Assembly: GCA_033439265.1 (NCBI GenBank)
Contig: JAVTVX010000013.1
Location: 23,146,000-23,209,999 of the forward strand
Source of the DNA: Dillenia suffruticosa
Taxonomy: Eukaryota > Streptophyta > Magnoliopsida > Dilleniales > Dilleniaceae
DNA length: 64,000 nt
Direction of reading: 5' to 3'
Of this stretch, positions 22,150 through 33,506 are shown in pieces (position 1 is the first letter of the stretch; each line of letters begins with the position of its first letter). The position numbers and the translations under genes are program-made. The notes under the pieces were generated by a model. It made no database searches, had not been told where the DNA came from, and saw only the letters and a list, made by a program, of their open reading frames with translations.

Positions 22150-24123
22150 TTAGCGGCCTCCTGAGAGAAGGAAGTATGAAACCGTAGAAGGCTGAGTGAG
22201 CTTGCTACCTGAATTGGAAGAGGAAGGGTATGGCATTGTAATGTCCTCAAAACCTTGTGCGAACACTGGGGTCTTAAAAGAAAGACCAAGAGATGACATA
22301 TCTGGCAAAGCAGCATCTCTTTCCAATATGTGTACCACTTGGCGCATACTTGGCCTAGCAGTGGGCTCGGTGTGAGAGCATAACAAGCCAAGTTTGAGCA
22401 CCAAATCTACATCCTCTGCTACATGCTTACTTGAACCCAAATTTGGATAAGCTGCCTTGAGAATTTGACCATTCTGCCAACAAGCAAAAACCCATTCAAC
22501 CAAGGTAATCTCTGCATTGTCCGCATTCACTTCTTAGGCCTTCTTCCGCATGCAACCTCAAACATAAATGCCCCGAATGAAAGCATGTCAGAGCTCGGTG
22601 TAGCCTTGGCTGTTCTGTATTGCTCTGGAGCAAGATATCCGAGTATTCCAACCATGTGGGTACGTAGTTTGAGGATCTGTTCCATGATCATACAATCTGG
22701 CAAGTCGGAGGTCTCCTAACCTGACATTGAATTCAGCGTCCAACAACACATTGCTGGCCTTGATGTCTCAATGAATCACGACTTGTTCCCATCCTTCATG
22801 TAGATAAAACAGGCCTAATGCCACGCCTTCTATGACCTGTAACCTCTGATTCCAATCCAGAGTCACCTTAGGCTGGCCATGGATGTACCTGTCTAGACTT
22901 CCGTTAGGCATGTAATCGTATACCAACAGTAACTCTCCTTTTCGCCTGCAGTAGCCTAAGAGTGAAACCAAGTTACGGTGACGTAGCCTCCCCATACTCA
23001 CAATTTCTGCCACGAATTCCTTCATCCCGTGTCTTGATTCATGCGACACTCTTTTCACTGCTATTTCGATTTTGGAATTGGGTAATGTGCCTTCGTAGTC
23101 TCTGCCAAAGCCTCCACTTCCCAATAGCTCCTTGTCTTTAAATCCTGTGGTGGCAACACTGAGGCCCGTATTCTCTTTACCAATCTTCGACCACTTCTGC
23201 AAACTTCCTCTTTCTTCTTATCAAAAATGCTAAACTGGAAAACACTAACACAAACATAACAACAGAGATCACAGGTAAAACCATTGTTAAGACCATGGAT
23301 CTCTTTTTGGGTCCACTGTGAGGAAGGCTAGGAAGTTGAGGAATGTCTAGTTCTTGTGCTTGACCACTTATGCTAAAACTCCATCCCAACACATAGTGAT
23401 GAGATGCTAGCACCGAACCAGTGGATGCTGAACAGCCAACATGCATAAACTCATCTAGAATTGGAGAAAGATCGCGGGCCAATGACAAGATAGGAATTTT
23501 AGGCTTGGCTACCTTAATTGGAGCTAATGTAACATAAATTTTCTTATTCAAACCATCATTATTCTAACCAAATTTGCATTGCTTTGCCACTAAAGAGGCT
23601 CAAATTCCTAAACGAACCATTGTTGTTGTCATCATAGCAACCGGCTAAAAAACTGACATCAGATGATATACTATTAATATCAATCCCAACATGGTTGTCA
23701 TTGGTGTCATTGAACATAGGGACGTAGTTCGTGTCGATTTCAATAGCGTAGATACGATCGATTGATTTCCCATCATTCTTCTGAACACGCCTAAGAACTC
23801 ACCTTCAAGACTTCCTCGAAGTCCTAAGTTTGGCGCAATGACAAAGGCCATTCCGTGACCCTTTAGGGCAGGCACATCAGAAAGAATGGCAAAGACGAAA
23901 CTAGTGGAGAAGGACGCGGCTATGCCATTTGAGGAGTTCTTGAAACTTATCCTAGTAGGATGAAAAGCATGACCGAGACATAGTTTGGTGTTGTTGGTGA
24001 GCTCTAAGAGTCTGTTGCAAGCGATGTTGGCTACACCATTGAGACTCAGATTAGCTGACCTGAAGCCGTTGTACGTGAAATTTTGCTTACAAGGAACAAC
24101 GTGAGCATAACGTTAGACAACAT
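22150..24123 (-). pseudogene. LecRK pseudogene, paralogue of the gene at 11933-13951
   Basis: Collinear with the intact copy B gene and ending in the same LLSGGR, but with many lesions. (1) The HRD codon CGA is TGA, reading VVIH*DIKA at about 22768. (2) One base is lost in the GRRPLEV stretch near 22533. (3) Four bases are gained near 22660 in the activation segment (THV). (4) About 23 bp are lost near 23155, between VATKG and the juxtamembrane ERE. (5) One base is gained near 23553. (6) Four bases are lost near 23780 in the lectin domain. (7) 24 bp are lost just after the signal peptide near 24080. It cannot make a full receptor. Short open pieces remain at 23177-23551 (lectin end plus membrane helix) and 22150-22530 (kinase tail). 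Confidence 0.92.
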
Positions 24124-24994
24124 GTTTTTGTAGGCCATTGACATAGCAGCTCTATCTATTTTCCGCCCTCGCCCTTCAATCGGATGGTTATGTTGGTTTT
24201 AAGGCAGGTGGTGTTGCGGTGCAACCCCATTTCAGGTGGAATTCATTGTGCGCTGAGTTTTAGATGTGAAGAGTTAAATGCGGAGGCCTACTACTTTGGG
24301 CTTGTCATGTCATTCATAAATTAGGGAAGTCCTACCACTTTGTACTTACTAATTGACAGAATCTCTTGAGACATGCCAATGCCATGCGAAAGAGTTCAAT
24401 GCAAATTGTTTGCCTCTCTGACATTACCAGCCTGCATTTGCTTGCTTTATTTGGATAATTTAATCTTATTTTGATTTTTGTGATTGCAATTTGGTTATTT
24501 TTAACTTTTTCATTTATCATAAATATTTTTAGAAAATTATAAAAAAGGAGGCGAGTGCTCTTCTTGGTTCTAGTGAAGTCCCCGGCTAACTTCATAGTCA
24601 CGAAAAAAGTAACCTTAAATAAACTAAATTAGTTATAAATCAAATTTTTCTTTTTGATAGATTTTAATTACATATTTATTTAAATTAATCAAAATATTTG
24701 GATAATTTGATTTAAGGTTAACTAATGCATAATAATATGAGTTATCATATTTTCAAAGTATATTGATGATTTGACTCTGTTTTTGATGTTTTTCAATGAG
24801 GAATATAGAAAGTCACCCCTTTATTTTTAGTTAAAATTTGAATAGGACCAAAAGTAGTAATATCGCGAAATGACCAGAACCATTATGTGATCTATCTTTA
24901 ACCATGTCGTGTGTGCAGTACTTGCTCTCACTAGGGTTTGTTTATTTGGTTTTGTTTATGGTATTGTTGGACTCGATTAAAATAATACATCATC

Positions 24995-24998
<4 letters not shown>

Positions 24999-25043
<45 letters not shown>
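24999..25043. repeat. (CT)n microsatellite
   Basis: About 22 CT repeats in module copy C. The related site in B (about 15690) has only a short CTCTCTCTC. Confidence 0.95.
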
Positions 25044-25047
<4 letters not shown>

Positions 25048-25663
25048 TTCAACATTCAATGATTTTACTTTTTTGCTGCGAAGACCAAAGACTATCACGA
25101 TCACTAATGAATTCTCACCTGGATTTGATTTGGTAGGTCATGACTTTCTTCTCAAGAGATTTTATTTGGGCATGGGCCTTTAAAAGTCTTATGGGCCCAA
25201 CATGGGTTGTCTCGGGATTATTGAAATGGTTATTGGGCTAGCGGACAGAATGATGTACTCCAGCACCAGCAAAAGGCTTTGTGCTCTGGTGGTCTTGTAA
25301 TCTGTAGGACGTGGTAAACTTGTATACTTGGGCTGGCAGAACATGCCCAACTCAGCACTTGCGTGCCAGGGTGCGGCCGTAACCAGCTTCCCTGCCGCCC
25401 CTGATGTATTGAAAGACCGATGTTCTTCCCACTTTGATTTTCTGTTTCTTATTCTTCTTTATACAATTAATAATCTAAAAAACCCCAGTTACATTACTGC
25501 AGTTTTTTACCTTATTGGTGTTGTAAAGATCCATCACTTCACTATTCATGGGCCGTAATATGATGCCAAATAATGCTCTTCTCCGGTTGAAGCAACTTGC
25601 CCACGTCCATGTCATGGTGTAAAGGGCCTTCGTCTTCATTAATTTATGCTGTCCATAGGTATA

Positions 25664-26151
25664 TGTCACAGACCTAAGCAATAGACTCAAGCGCAGAAGG
25701 AAAACTCAATCTAAAAGATTGACTTATTGGGTAAGAGTCTATTGGATTTAAATACTATTTTATGATTTTTTGGGGATGCGATGTGGGATTCATAACATTA
25801 TTCTCCCCTTGAGAAGCCAAACATCCACAGGTAGCCCTCATTTTGGACGGCTTTTACTCTGGTGGGTAACCATTTTCCTCGTTGGACCGCTCTCACTCCA
25901 ATACTAGGTAGCCTTTTTCCATTTTGGATGATTTTTACTCTGACACCAAGTAACCCTTTTTCAAGTATCTCTTTTTTAGGTAATCCTCTTTCATGTTAGA
26001 CCGGAGGCTTTGATACCAATTTATCACGCATTCAAGTAATGGACTCAAGTCCGAACTCAGTTTAAAAGATAAACCTATCGGGTAAAAGAGTCTATTGAAT
26101 TTAAATACTATTTTATAAATTTTTAAAAACTCTGATATGAGAATCTTAACG
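25664..26151 (-). mobile_element. TRIM (miniature LTR retrotransposon), 488 bp
   Basis: Two direct repeats of about 130 bp lie at 25664-25797 and 26022-26151. Both hold GACTCAAG, AGTCTATTG and TTTAAATACTATTTTAT. Read on the minus strand, each LTR begins with TGTTA or a variant and ends with TGACA or a variant. Next to the inner edge of the 5' LTR is TGGTATCAAAGCC, a near match to the initiator-tRNA-Met primer site. Before the 3' LTR is the purine tract AAGGGGAGAATAA. The flanks GGTATA and GATATA are a likely but imperfect target duplication. The roughly 220-bp interior has no coding capacity, which defines a TRIM. Confidence 0.75.
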
Positions 26152-26308
26152 ATATAAGATTCTCTGATGCCGTCGTTTACGCTTATTGGTCCCACGTAGA
26201 GGCGCCAAGATGTTCTATTTGATTCGAGCCATGAATCAAAAGTCACGGGGTGCAGCGGGGCTATAAAGTGTGTGGCCCACTTTCTTTGTCAATCTGGCCC
26301 GTAGCCTC

Positions 26309-26339
26309 TTGATCTTAGCCGAAAGGCCGAGGAAGGTAT
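26309..26339 (-). pseudogene. Truncated U2 snRNA retrocopy (5'-terminal 31 nt)
   Basis: On the minus strand the insert starts ATACCTTC, continues CTCGGCCTTTCGGCTAAG and ends ATCAA. It equals the first 31 nt of plant U2 snRNA except for two T-to-C changes. It is flanked by GGCCCGTAGCCTC (26296-26308) and GGCCCATAGCCTC (26340-26352), a 13-bp target duplication with one difference. The paralogous site in copy B (about 17560-17572) has this stretch once, with no insert. It is far too short to be a working U2 gene. Confidence 0.85.
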
Positions 26340-26467
26340 GGCCCATAGCCTCTCCCAACACAAGTAACGATTGAATACTTCATTTAATTCTTGATTCGGA
26401 CCATTACCCTACAACCCTTAAGAGTACCTCTTTTCTTTTTCTTTTCTTTTTTTTTTGGGATCGCCCC

Positions 26468-26498
26468 GGGGTGGGGGGAGTGGGGTGGGGAAAAGGGG
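26468..26498 (+). other. G-rich tract able to form a G-quadruplex
   Basis: Five runs of four or more G separated by one to four bases on the plus strand. The corresponding place in copy B (about 17690-17720) is only GGAGG-rich, so the tract is special to C. No gene starts near it. Confidence 0.6.
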
Positions 26499-27065
26499 GT
26501 TTTTGGGGGTAGTAATATGCACAAAGAGGCATATTTTGGAGGTTATATATCCGTTTGATTCTTTTTAGCGTGATAAATTCAACCGTAATTTATATAAATA
26601 ATTGATTTAATAGAATATGATATTAAATTTTTTAATTTAGTTTTCAAATTTAACTTACGGTTTGAATATAGAAAAAATTACGTTGGGAGGATAACCTTTT
26701 AAATGAATCATTCTAAATTTCGAATTAAATTAATTAAAATATAAATGATATTCATAGATATAATACTAAAAAAAAATTCAAACGTAACTCTAGACCAAAG
26801 TGTCTAATAATAATAATAATATCCTACGGTCTGTCTCTCATTGTCATAAATTGTTATGCATTAATTCTGTGTCTTATCTTCTAAGAGTTGGTGAATGGCT
26901 TGTCCGTCATCATAAATGGGTGCACCACTTGTGATGCAGAATGACTGTCATTGAGTCCTGCAACAGGAAGGATTAAATAAAGGTTCAGAGCCGGAATTAA
27001 AGTATGGCAGCTCTGTCAATGTTCTAAATTTTCAGTATTGATGTTCTTGGAAAGGTGGAACATTT

Positions 27066-28178
27066 CTTTTCTTTTCTTTATTTCTGTTATACAAAAATTA
27101 AAACATTAGATCTTAAGATTGGGGACAGAGAATCATGATGATCAGGCTGCCCTTTGGAGACGTGGAAAAGCGGAACCATCTGCCCACAGTTCTGATGCTC
27201 CATGTTTTCTTTCTACTTTTTTTTTCCCCCTTCATTTTCTTTTGGGTCTTCTGTAATTATGATGCACGCCTACTTATCATAGAAACGATGATTTGCATGT
27301 CTTGATCATAAAATTGCAAGTATTGCATGGTTAGTTTGAAGATGGCTCATATATTCTGTTTTTTTTTTTTCAAAATAATACGAGATAGATCAAAGAAATC
27401 TTAAATTAAATGAAATTTATCAATTATAGGTATTAACTTGAATCAATAAAATTTGATCAATTAAATATCTATTAAAATCGATGAGAATCAGTTAATGATT
27501 TAATTAATAATTAGTTAACATATGCTAAGAATATATTAACTCGTACAAGTAAAATTTGATCCATTTTTAATTAAATATTTATTTGAATCGACTAAAATCT
27601 ATTAATGATTTGATTAATAAGTGGTAAACATATATTAATAGGGACTGTTATATAAAATTTATGTCTATTTGATTAATAATCCTAACGATATTTTTTTTAT
27701 AATATTTCAAAATGTTACAATAGTTTTAATCTTTTTAGGCATATGGCCTAAGTCGAGAAAGAATAAAATAAAAAGATATTTATTCCGGTGTTACCTCCGC
27801 AAGAGGGCAGGATCTCTTGGGAAAAAGACCGGACGGGCGCTGATCAAAGCTTCAAGCAGAGTGGCAATTACTACCATACCACACGACAACGCCACCGTAA
27901 CAAAAAATGGGAAGAGAGAACATCACTCAACAACAAATGTCAAGTCCTATTTACAACAATATTCATGTTAGAGCCATAATCGAAACATAAATACGATAAG
28001 TGAGACAACATTTATTTTGATTCGGATTTCATGCTTTTAGGCTCTAAGTCCATAGGAAGAACAAGATGAAAAATCATTTTTCTTTATTTTTTCACGCCAT
28101 GCAAAATCTAATATAATAAAAAAAAAATGAACAACAAAGAATAAATTGAAAGGTAGCCGACCCCGAAACTCATAAAAA

Positions 28179-28210
<32 letters not shown>

Positions 28211-29609
28211 AAAAAATTGTAATTCATATATTACTTGTTCCACGAAAAATCACAATTCACCTTCTTCAAAGTATTAATCTTAAATGCATATATGCATTTT
28301 GTTTCTCTAGTATAAATTTTTGGTATTTCTCAAATCCCAATCTAAATTGTCGGCATCTCTTTTGAGGGATTATCTGATGGTCCTGACTTATGTGTATCAT
28401 TCTTTTATTTTTTGTTCGGTAAAATAGTATAATTTATAATTTTGTATATATCATATATTATTTATTTGTTTTTATTATGGGTCAATGCAACTAGTGTATT
28501 AAATAATTTGTCTAGGTAGTACAAAAATGAAAAAATATAAACGAATGTGAAATGATATAGAGAAATGAAATTTTGTAAGAGTAAAGGAAATAGAAACGAG
28601 GAAAAATGTGTAGATAAAAAAATATAAGTATTTTAAGTAAATATTAATTATTTTATAGAAATAATAGAATAGTTATATTTTATAATAAAAATATAAAATG
28701 ATCAAATATATAATTATTTATTATAAGAAAAATAATATAAAAATTAAAATTATGTTTAAATAAATAAATAATTCATTAAATATGAAAAGCGTATAAATAT
28801 TAAAAAATATAAAGATATTTATATAAATATTAATTAATTTAATATATTAAGATATTTTTAAAATGTAAAACGTTTGAATAGCAGAAAAACATTGGCGTCC
28901 AGAAGTTTTTAGAGTAATTTATAACACGTACTAACGGGCTATAATTTCGGACCGACTCAACGTCAAGTTCTGATCTCCTCTTTTTCTCAGCCCTTTGACA
29001 ACACGAGGATATGGGGGACGAATTAAATAATATTATCAAGTAATTATTAAAAAAAGTTAATAATTAAAATAGTAAAATGGATATGATTTATTCATATAAT
29101 TAAAATATTTATATAAAAAGATCAGTGCATTAACAATGACATACAAGCTAATCTACTTATTCTATTATCGCTTCGCTTCTTTTTGGTCGTGGTTAGAATC
29201 TTCTCAACAGTCACCAATCCCCGCCGTATAAAAAAAATATGATCGTATGGTTTTGATTCTCTTGTTATCCATCCAAGGGCTACAAATTAATTTATCTTCT
29301 AACCCCACAAAAAAAAAACAAAAAAGCTATTGAAATGATCAACCTACGTAACTTGTTCATGGGTAGCGAACCCATGGACTTCTTGACACTTACTGCTCGA
29401 TCATAAATCCATAGGTATGTTAATACAGTAGCATTAACATTATTTGTCGATACACACGAGAACATCAGGATACCTAGTTTACGACATCAACAAATATGAG
29501 ACACAAGGAAGAGACAAAAAAAAAAAAAAAAGAAATTCTAAACAACATGGAAGATCAGCATGACGCAAACACCAAGCAAACCTAGAGAGAGACATACAAG
29601 AACAAGAAA
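27066..29609. other. Intergenic region left of the divergent LecRK
   Basis: No gene is supported. It holds short AT repeats (about 28175-28205), the inverted AT-rich repeat at 28510-28865, and an unrecognised GC-richer patch at about 27785-27960 whose open frames match nothing I know. A small GC-richer patch at 27125-27200 is also unexplained. Confidence 0.5.
28510..28865 (-). repeat. AT-rich dispersed repeat, copy 2 (inverted)
   Basis: The reverse complement aligns with 9705-9910 and 35085-35460, including the AATTATATATTTGATCATTTTA-type core and the downstream CATTTC and TTTTTCAT phrases. No coding content. Confidence 0.6.
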
Positions 29610-31529
29610 TCAGCGGCCGCCGGAGAGAATGGCATTAGAAATGGAAGAAGGGTTGGTGAACTTGCAATCCGAATTAGAAGAAGCATACAACATGATGGCA
29701 TCCTCAAAACCTTTCTGATGAGCAAATGCTAGGCCATTGGAAGAGAGACTGAGGAACGAAATGTCAGGCAATGCAGAAGCACCGTCCAAGATCTGCACAA
29801 CTTTGCGCATACTTGGCCTAGCACTAGGGTCCGCGTGAGAGCATAGTAGTGCAAGAGTAAGTACTAGTTCCATTTCCTCCGCTACATAGTCACCCGCCAA
29901 GTTTATATCAGCTGCCTCAAGAATTCGGCCTCTTTTCCAGCAACAGAACACCCAATCAACCAAAATGAAATCGTCTCCTTGTTGCTCAACTGGCCTTTTT
30001 CCGCAAGCAACCTCTAACAAAAATGCTCCAAAAGCAAATACATCAGTTTTAGTCGTGGCCTTTCCTGCTCTAGCATGTTCAGGTGCCATATACCCAAATG
30101 TCCCTACAACATGAGTAGTTTGAGGATCCGACCCGTGATCGTATAATCTAGCCAGCCCGAAATCTCCTAACCTGCCATGCAAGTCTGCATCTAACAGGAC
30201 ATTGCTGGCCTTGATGTCTCGATGAATCACGACTTGTTCCCATCCTTCATGCAGATAAAACAGGCCTGATGCCACCCCTTTTATGACTTGAAACCTTTGC
30301 TTCCAATTCAGTATAGCTCTTGGGTGGTTGTACAGGTACTTGTCTAGGCTCCCATGTGGCATATAATCATATACCAACAATAGCTCTCTTTTTCGCCTGC
30401 AATAGCCTAAGAGACTCACTATGTTTCTATGACGCAGGCGACCAATGCTGAGAACTTCTGCCACAAATTCCTTCATTCCTTGTCTTGATTCATGCGAGAC
30501 TCTTTTCACTGCGATCTCGAGTTTAGAGTCTGGCAGTATACCTCTATAGACTGAGCCAAAACCTCCTGACCCCAAAAGTTCTTTTTCACTGAAACCTTTG
30601 GTGGCAATGTAGAGACTTCTGTACTTGAACCTGTGTGGTCCATACTCTCTTTCCCAGTCTTCGAGCACTTCAGCAAACTTCTTCTTCCATTCTATGAGAA
30701 AAACGAAACCTGAAATCATCATTACTAAGAGAAAAACAGAAAGTATAGGAGCCCCAATTGTCAGAACTAAGAATTTCTTCTTGGGTCCTACAGGAGGAAG
30801 CTTAGGAAGTTGGCAAAGATCAAGTTGTTGAGCTTGTCCTTCCATCCTAAAACTCCATCCTAATACATAATGTGATGTTGGGACTGCAACTGTCCATGAT
30901 GAGAAGCCAATATGCATGCTCCCTTTAAGGACAGGGGAGAGATCATAAGTCAGAGACAACAGAGGAATTTCAGGTTTGGCAGTATTGGTTGGAGCTAATT
31001 TGACATTAGTTTGCTTTCTGACAGAATCATACTCTATCCAAACTTGCATTTCCTTCCGGCCAAACAGGCTGAAGTTCTTGATGACAGACTTTATGCCATT
31101 GATGTTAATTCTAACATGTCCACCTTGGATTGGGTCAAGCTCAACCACAAAGAAATATTTGGTGGGGTTGCCTTTGGATGTTTCATTGGATGGGCCCAGA
31201 TAATTGCCTTCATGCACTCCTGGAAGATCTTGGGTGGACGTGATCACAAAAGCAATGCCATGACTGCTTAGTTTTGGGTTCTCGGACATTGCAAAGACAA
31301 AGGTGGTGGAGAAGGAAAAGGTTGTCCCATTTATTGGGTTAGGAAAGAAGGCATGGGCTATTGGTTGTTTGGGCTCATTGATAAGCTTCAAGAGACCATT
31401 GGGTGTGATTTTGGCTAGATCATCAAGAATGAGATTAACTGATTGGAAACCATTGTAGATGAAATTTACATGTTCAGAGCCTGCCAAGCGTGCTAGATAA
31501 AACACCAACATCACAACCTTGGAGAACAT
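29610..31529 (-). CDS. L-type lectin receptor kinase with shortened lectin domain, 639 aa
   Basis: Intronless. Residues 1-17 are a signal peptide, about 22-228 a legume-lectin-like domain, 253-279 a membrane helix, and about 305-580 a kinase with GSGGFG (320-325), Lys342, HRD (436-438), DFG (456-458) and APE (482-484); the C-terminus is ILSGGR. The kinase looks fully competent and is close to those of the other LecRKs here. The lectin domain is odd. After FFVVELD it reads PIQGGHVRININGI, so the usual DINDNHVGID loop that binds calcium/manganese is missing, and the following 10-15 residues (the SAxAxYYD stretch of its neighbours) are gone too. Sugar binding is therefore doubtful. The start is the ATG at 31529 because it opens the signal peptide; the frame continues upstream without another clear ATG signal. 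Confidence 0.92.
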   Translation of the reverse strand: MFSKVVMLVFYLARLAGSEHVNFIYNGFQSVNLILDDLAKITPNGLLKLINEPKQPIAHAFFPNPINGTTFSFSTTFVFAMSENPKLSSHGIAFVITSTQDLPGVHEGNYLGPSNETSKGNPTKYFFVVELDPIQGGHVRININGIKSVIKNFSLFGRKEMQVWIEYDSVRKQTNVKLAPTNTAKPEIPLLSLTYDLSPVLKGSMHIGFSSWTVAVPTSHYVLGWSFRMEGQAQQLDLCQLPKLPPVGPKKKFLVLTIGAPILSVFLLVMMISGFVFLIEWKKKFAEVLEDWEREYGPHRFKYRSLYIATKGFSEKELLGSGGFGSVYRGILPDSKLEIAVKRVSHESRQGMKEFVAEVLSIGRLRHRNIVSLLGYCRRKRELLLVYDYMPHGSLDKYLYNHPRAILNWKQRFQVIKGVASGLFYLHEGWEQVVIHRDIKASNVLLDADLHGRLGDFGLARLYDHGSDPQTTHVVGTFGYMAPEHARAGKATTKTDVFAFGAFLLEVACGKRPVEQQGDDFILVDWVFCCWKRGRILEAADINLAGDYVAEEMELVLTLALLCSHADPSARPSMRKVVQILDGASALPDISFLSLSSNGLAFAHQKGFEDAIMLYASSNSDCKFTNPSSISNAILSGGR

Positions 31530-32364
31530 GGCTACGTAGACTCCAATGTGACACAGTAGTACCCTCCCTAGATTTTCACCGGACTTTTTCTGCTGTTTCT
31601 CATGATCAGCACTCCAATGTGACACAGTAGTACTCGTCAAAATTCTTTTGTGATGGTTGATTAAATTGACTCGAAATAATTGATTTAGTATTGTATTATG
31701 AGCCAATATCAGGACTAAATGGCTACATGAAAAACATTACTGACAAGACAATGTTGTGCCCACTCGCACCATAAAGTCTTGTAGGTATATTGTATACCAA
31801 ACATTCAACGGCACCAAATATTCTGTTGGGTTGGAGAGACCTGTGTTGTAAATAGCTTCTTTCCCCCGGGGGGGGGGGGGAGGAAGACGAAAAAAAAATC
31901 CTTCATCTGAAGTTTGTCTCAAAATACACATGTACATAAATTTTGAGTGATTTTTTTTATTACTTTAATTTGTGGTAGAGGATTGTTATACAACAAAATT
32001 AAAGCAAACTCAGGTTTTGAGTGCTTTTCTTCTTCCTTCCGCACCAGATGTGGCACCGAAAATATGAAATGGGATCGGTAGATAACGCAAAGAGGAAATC
32101 AACAAAACGACAGTAGGTTTGAATTCAGAGAATTTGCTTGATTAACAAATGAACACTATAAGCTCACTGTGTCGTATAGTAATTGATTTATTGATAAATC
32201 ACTTTACAGAAAATGATACAAATTAAATGCATATTGTATAATTTATATGGTTTTACTTAGGACTATTCTATCAAATAGAAGAGAAGAAAATAGAAAACAT
32301 CAGCTGGAGGATAGGACGGAACCAGAAACTGAAGAGCCAAGAACTTAATGTCCAGAGAAGAAGG
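31530..32364. other. Spacer between the LecRK and the kinase-tail pseudogene
   Basis: Contains the presumed promoter and leader of the 29610-31529 gene. An imperfect local direct repeat is visible: CTCCAATGTGACACAGTAGT occurs at about 31540 and again at 31610. A G-run follows at about 31866-31880. No gene is seen. Confidence 0.5.
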
Positions 32365-32946
32365 TTAAACCAGAGCAAAATCATCAAAACCTTCGTGGTG
32401 CGAAAAAGTTAGGCTTGTAGAGCAGATCCCAAGAGTGGGCAAGTCAGGCAGAGCAGCATCACCTTCCAAATACCGCACAACTTTCCGCATGCTAGGCCTA
32501 GCATTAGGATCTGAATGTGAGCATATCAACCCAAGTCTCAACACCAAGTTCATTTCCTCCTCCACGTACTCATTCCCCATGTTCGGATCAGCTGCCTCAA
32601 GAATTTTGCCTTGGGTTAAACAACTAAAGACCCAAACAAACAAAATTGGATCCTCATTGTCTGTGTTGGGCTCTATAGGCCCTCTTCCGCAGGCAACCTC
32701 TAGCAAAAATGCCCGGAAAGCAAGTACATCAGTGCTGGTTGTGGCCTTACCTGTTCTAGTATGCTCAGGTGCAAAAATACCCAAGTGTTCGTACAACATG
32801 AGTGGTTTAAGGATCGGTTCCTGGTCATACAATCTTGCAAGGCCAAAATCTCCTAATCTGGGATTCAATTCTGCATTGCTAGCCTTGGTGTCTCTATGGT
32901 CATGGCCAAACTCTTGATCAAATTCAACCGATTCATTCAAATTCAC
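32365..32946 (-). pseudogene. LecRK kinase C-lobe fragment
   Basis: Only the second half of a LecRK kinase remains. HRDTKASN is followed directly by AELNPRLGDFGLARLYD, so the VLLD after the catalytic loop has been lost (12 bp). Just after DFG a one-base loss shifts the frame through the activation segment (the TTHVVGT equivalent is unreadable), and a one-base gain restores it before APEH. The rest runs to a LecRK-like tail without SGGR. The lectin domain, membrane helix and N-lobe, including the ATP lysine, are absent. It can be read as a 193-codon frame but cannot be an active kinase. Confidence 0.88.
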
Positions 32947-33506
32947 ATAAACAGACGATTCCGTGATCAGTTCAGGTGCCTAAAGGAAGGGTTAATTATG
33001 TGCCTTGAAATTTATTTTTCCAATAAAAATTTGGTGAAATTCGGTTCAAAATGATCAAATTCTCACATGGCCATGACCATGAACCGATTCATGCCTCTAT
33101 ATTCCGTGATCAAATTCACATAGCCTTGAAATTATTTACTAGACTAAATAAATAAAAAACACACAAAAATGTCATGTCACCCATCAAATTCGGGTTTTGA
33201 ATGTATTTTTTTTTGTTTTATCTTTGGTAATTAATTTCATAGTTAATTATTTAAATTGATTTGATTTGCCCCTTAAGTGCTCCCAACTAGTTTGTCCCCT
33301 CTTCTCTTTTTTTGGGGTATTAGAGGCTTGTATCGTAGGTGAATGCCCCGGGGGGGGGATTCAATTTGCTTTAACTACCCTAAAGGAAGGATTACTGAAG
33401 GTTTTTTCCTTACATGTGTGTGCATATATATTTACTGGTGTTAGTAAATGAGAATTAATATCTGAAATTAAGTAACAATGAATAATGATGAAATAGCATA
33501 TTAATA

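Larger units (their letters stand above)
17936..27065. repeat. Segmental module copy C (importin fragment plus LecRK pseudogene)
   Basis: The most complete copy of the module. It starts at CATACATAAC, the point where copy A emerges from the LTR, and runs through the importin fragment, the LecRK pseudogene and the tail matching copy B to about 27065. Private changes include a SINE (18690-18890), a TRIM (25664-26151), a U2 snRNA retrocopy (26309-26339) and an AT-rich insert at about 26530-26930. Confidence 0.75.

Noticed and set aside
27669-27979. 100-codon frame in a GC-richer patch
   Set aside because: No recognisable domain, overlapping alternative frames of similar length, and no paralogous copy to test conservation.
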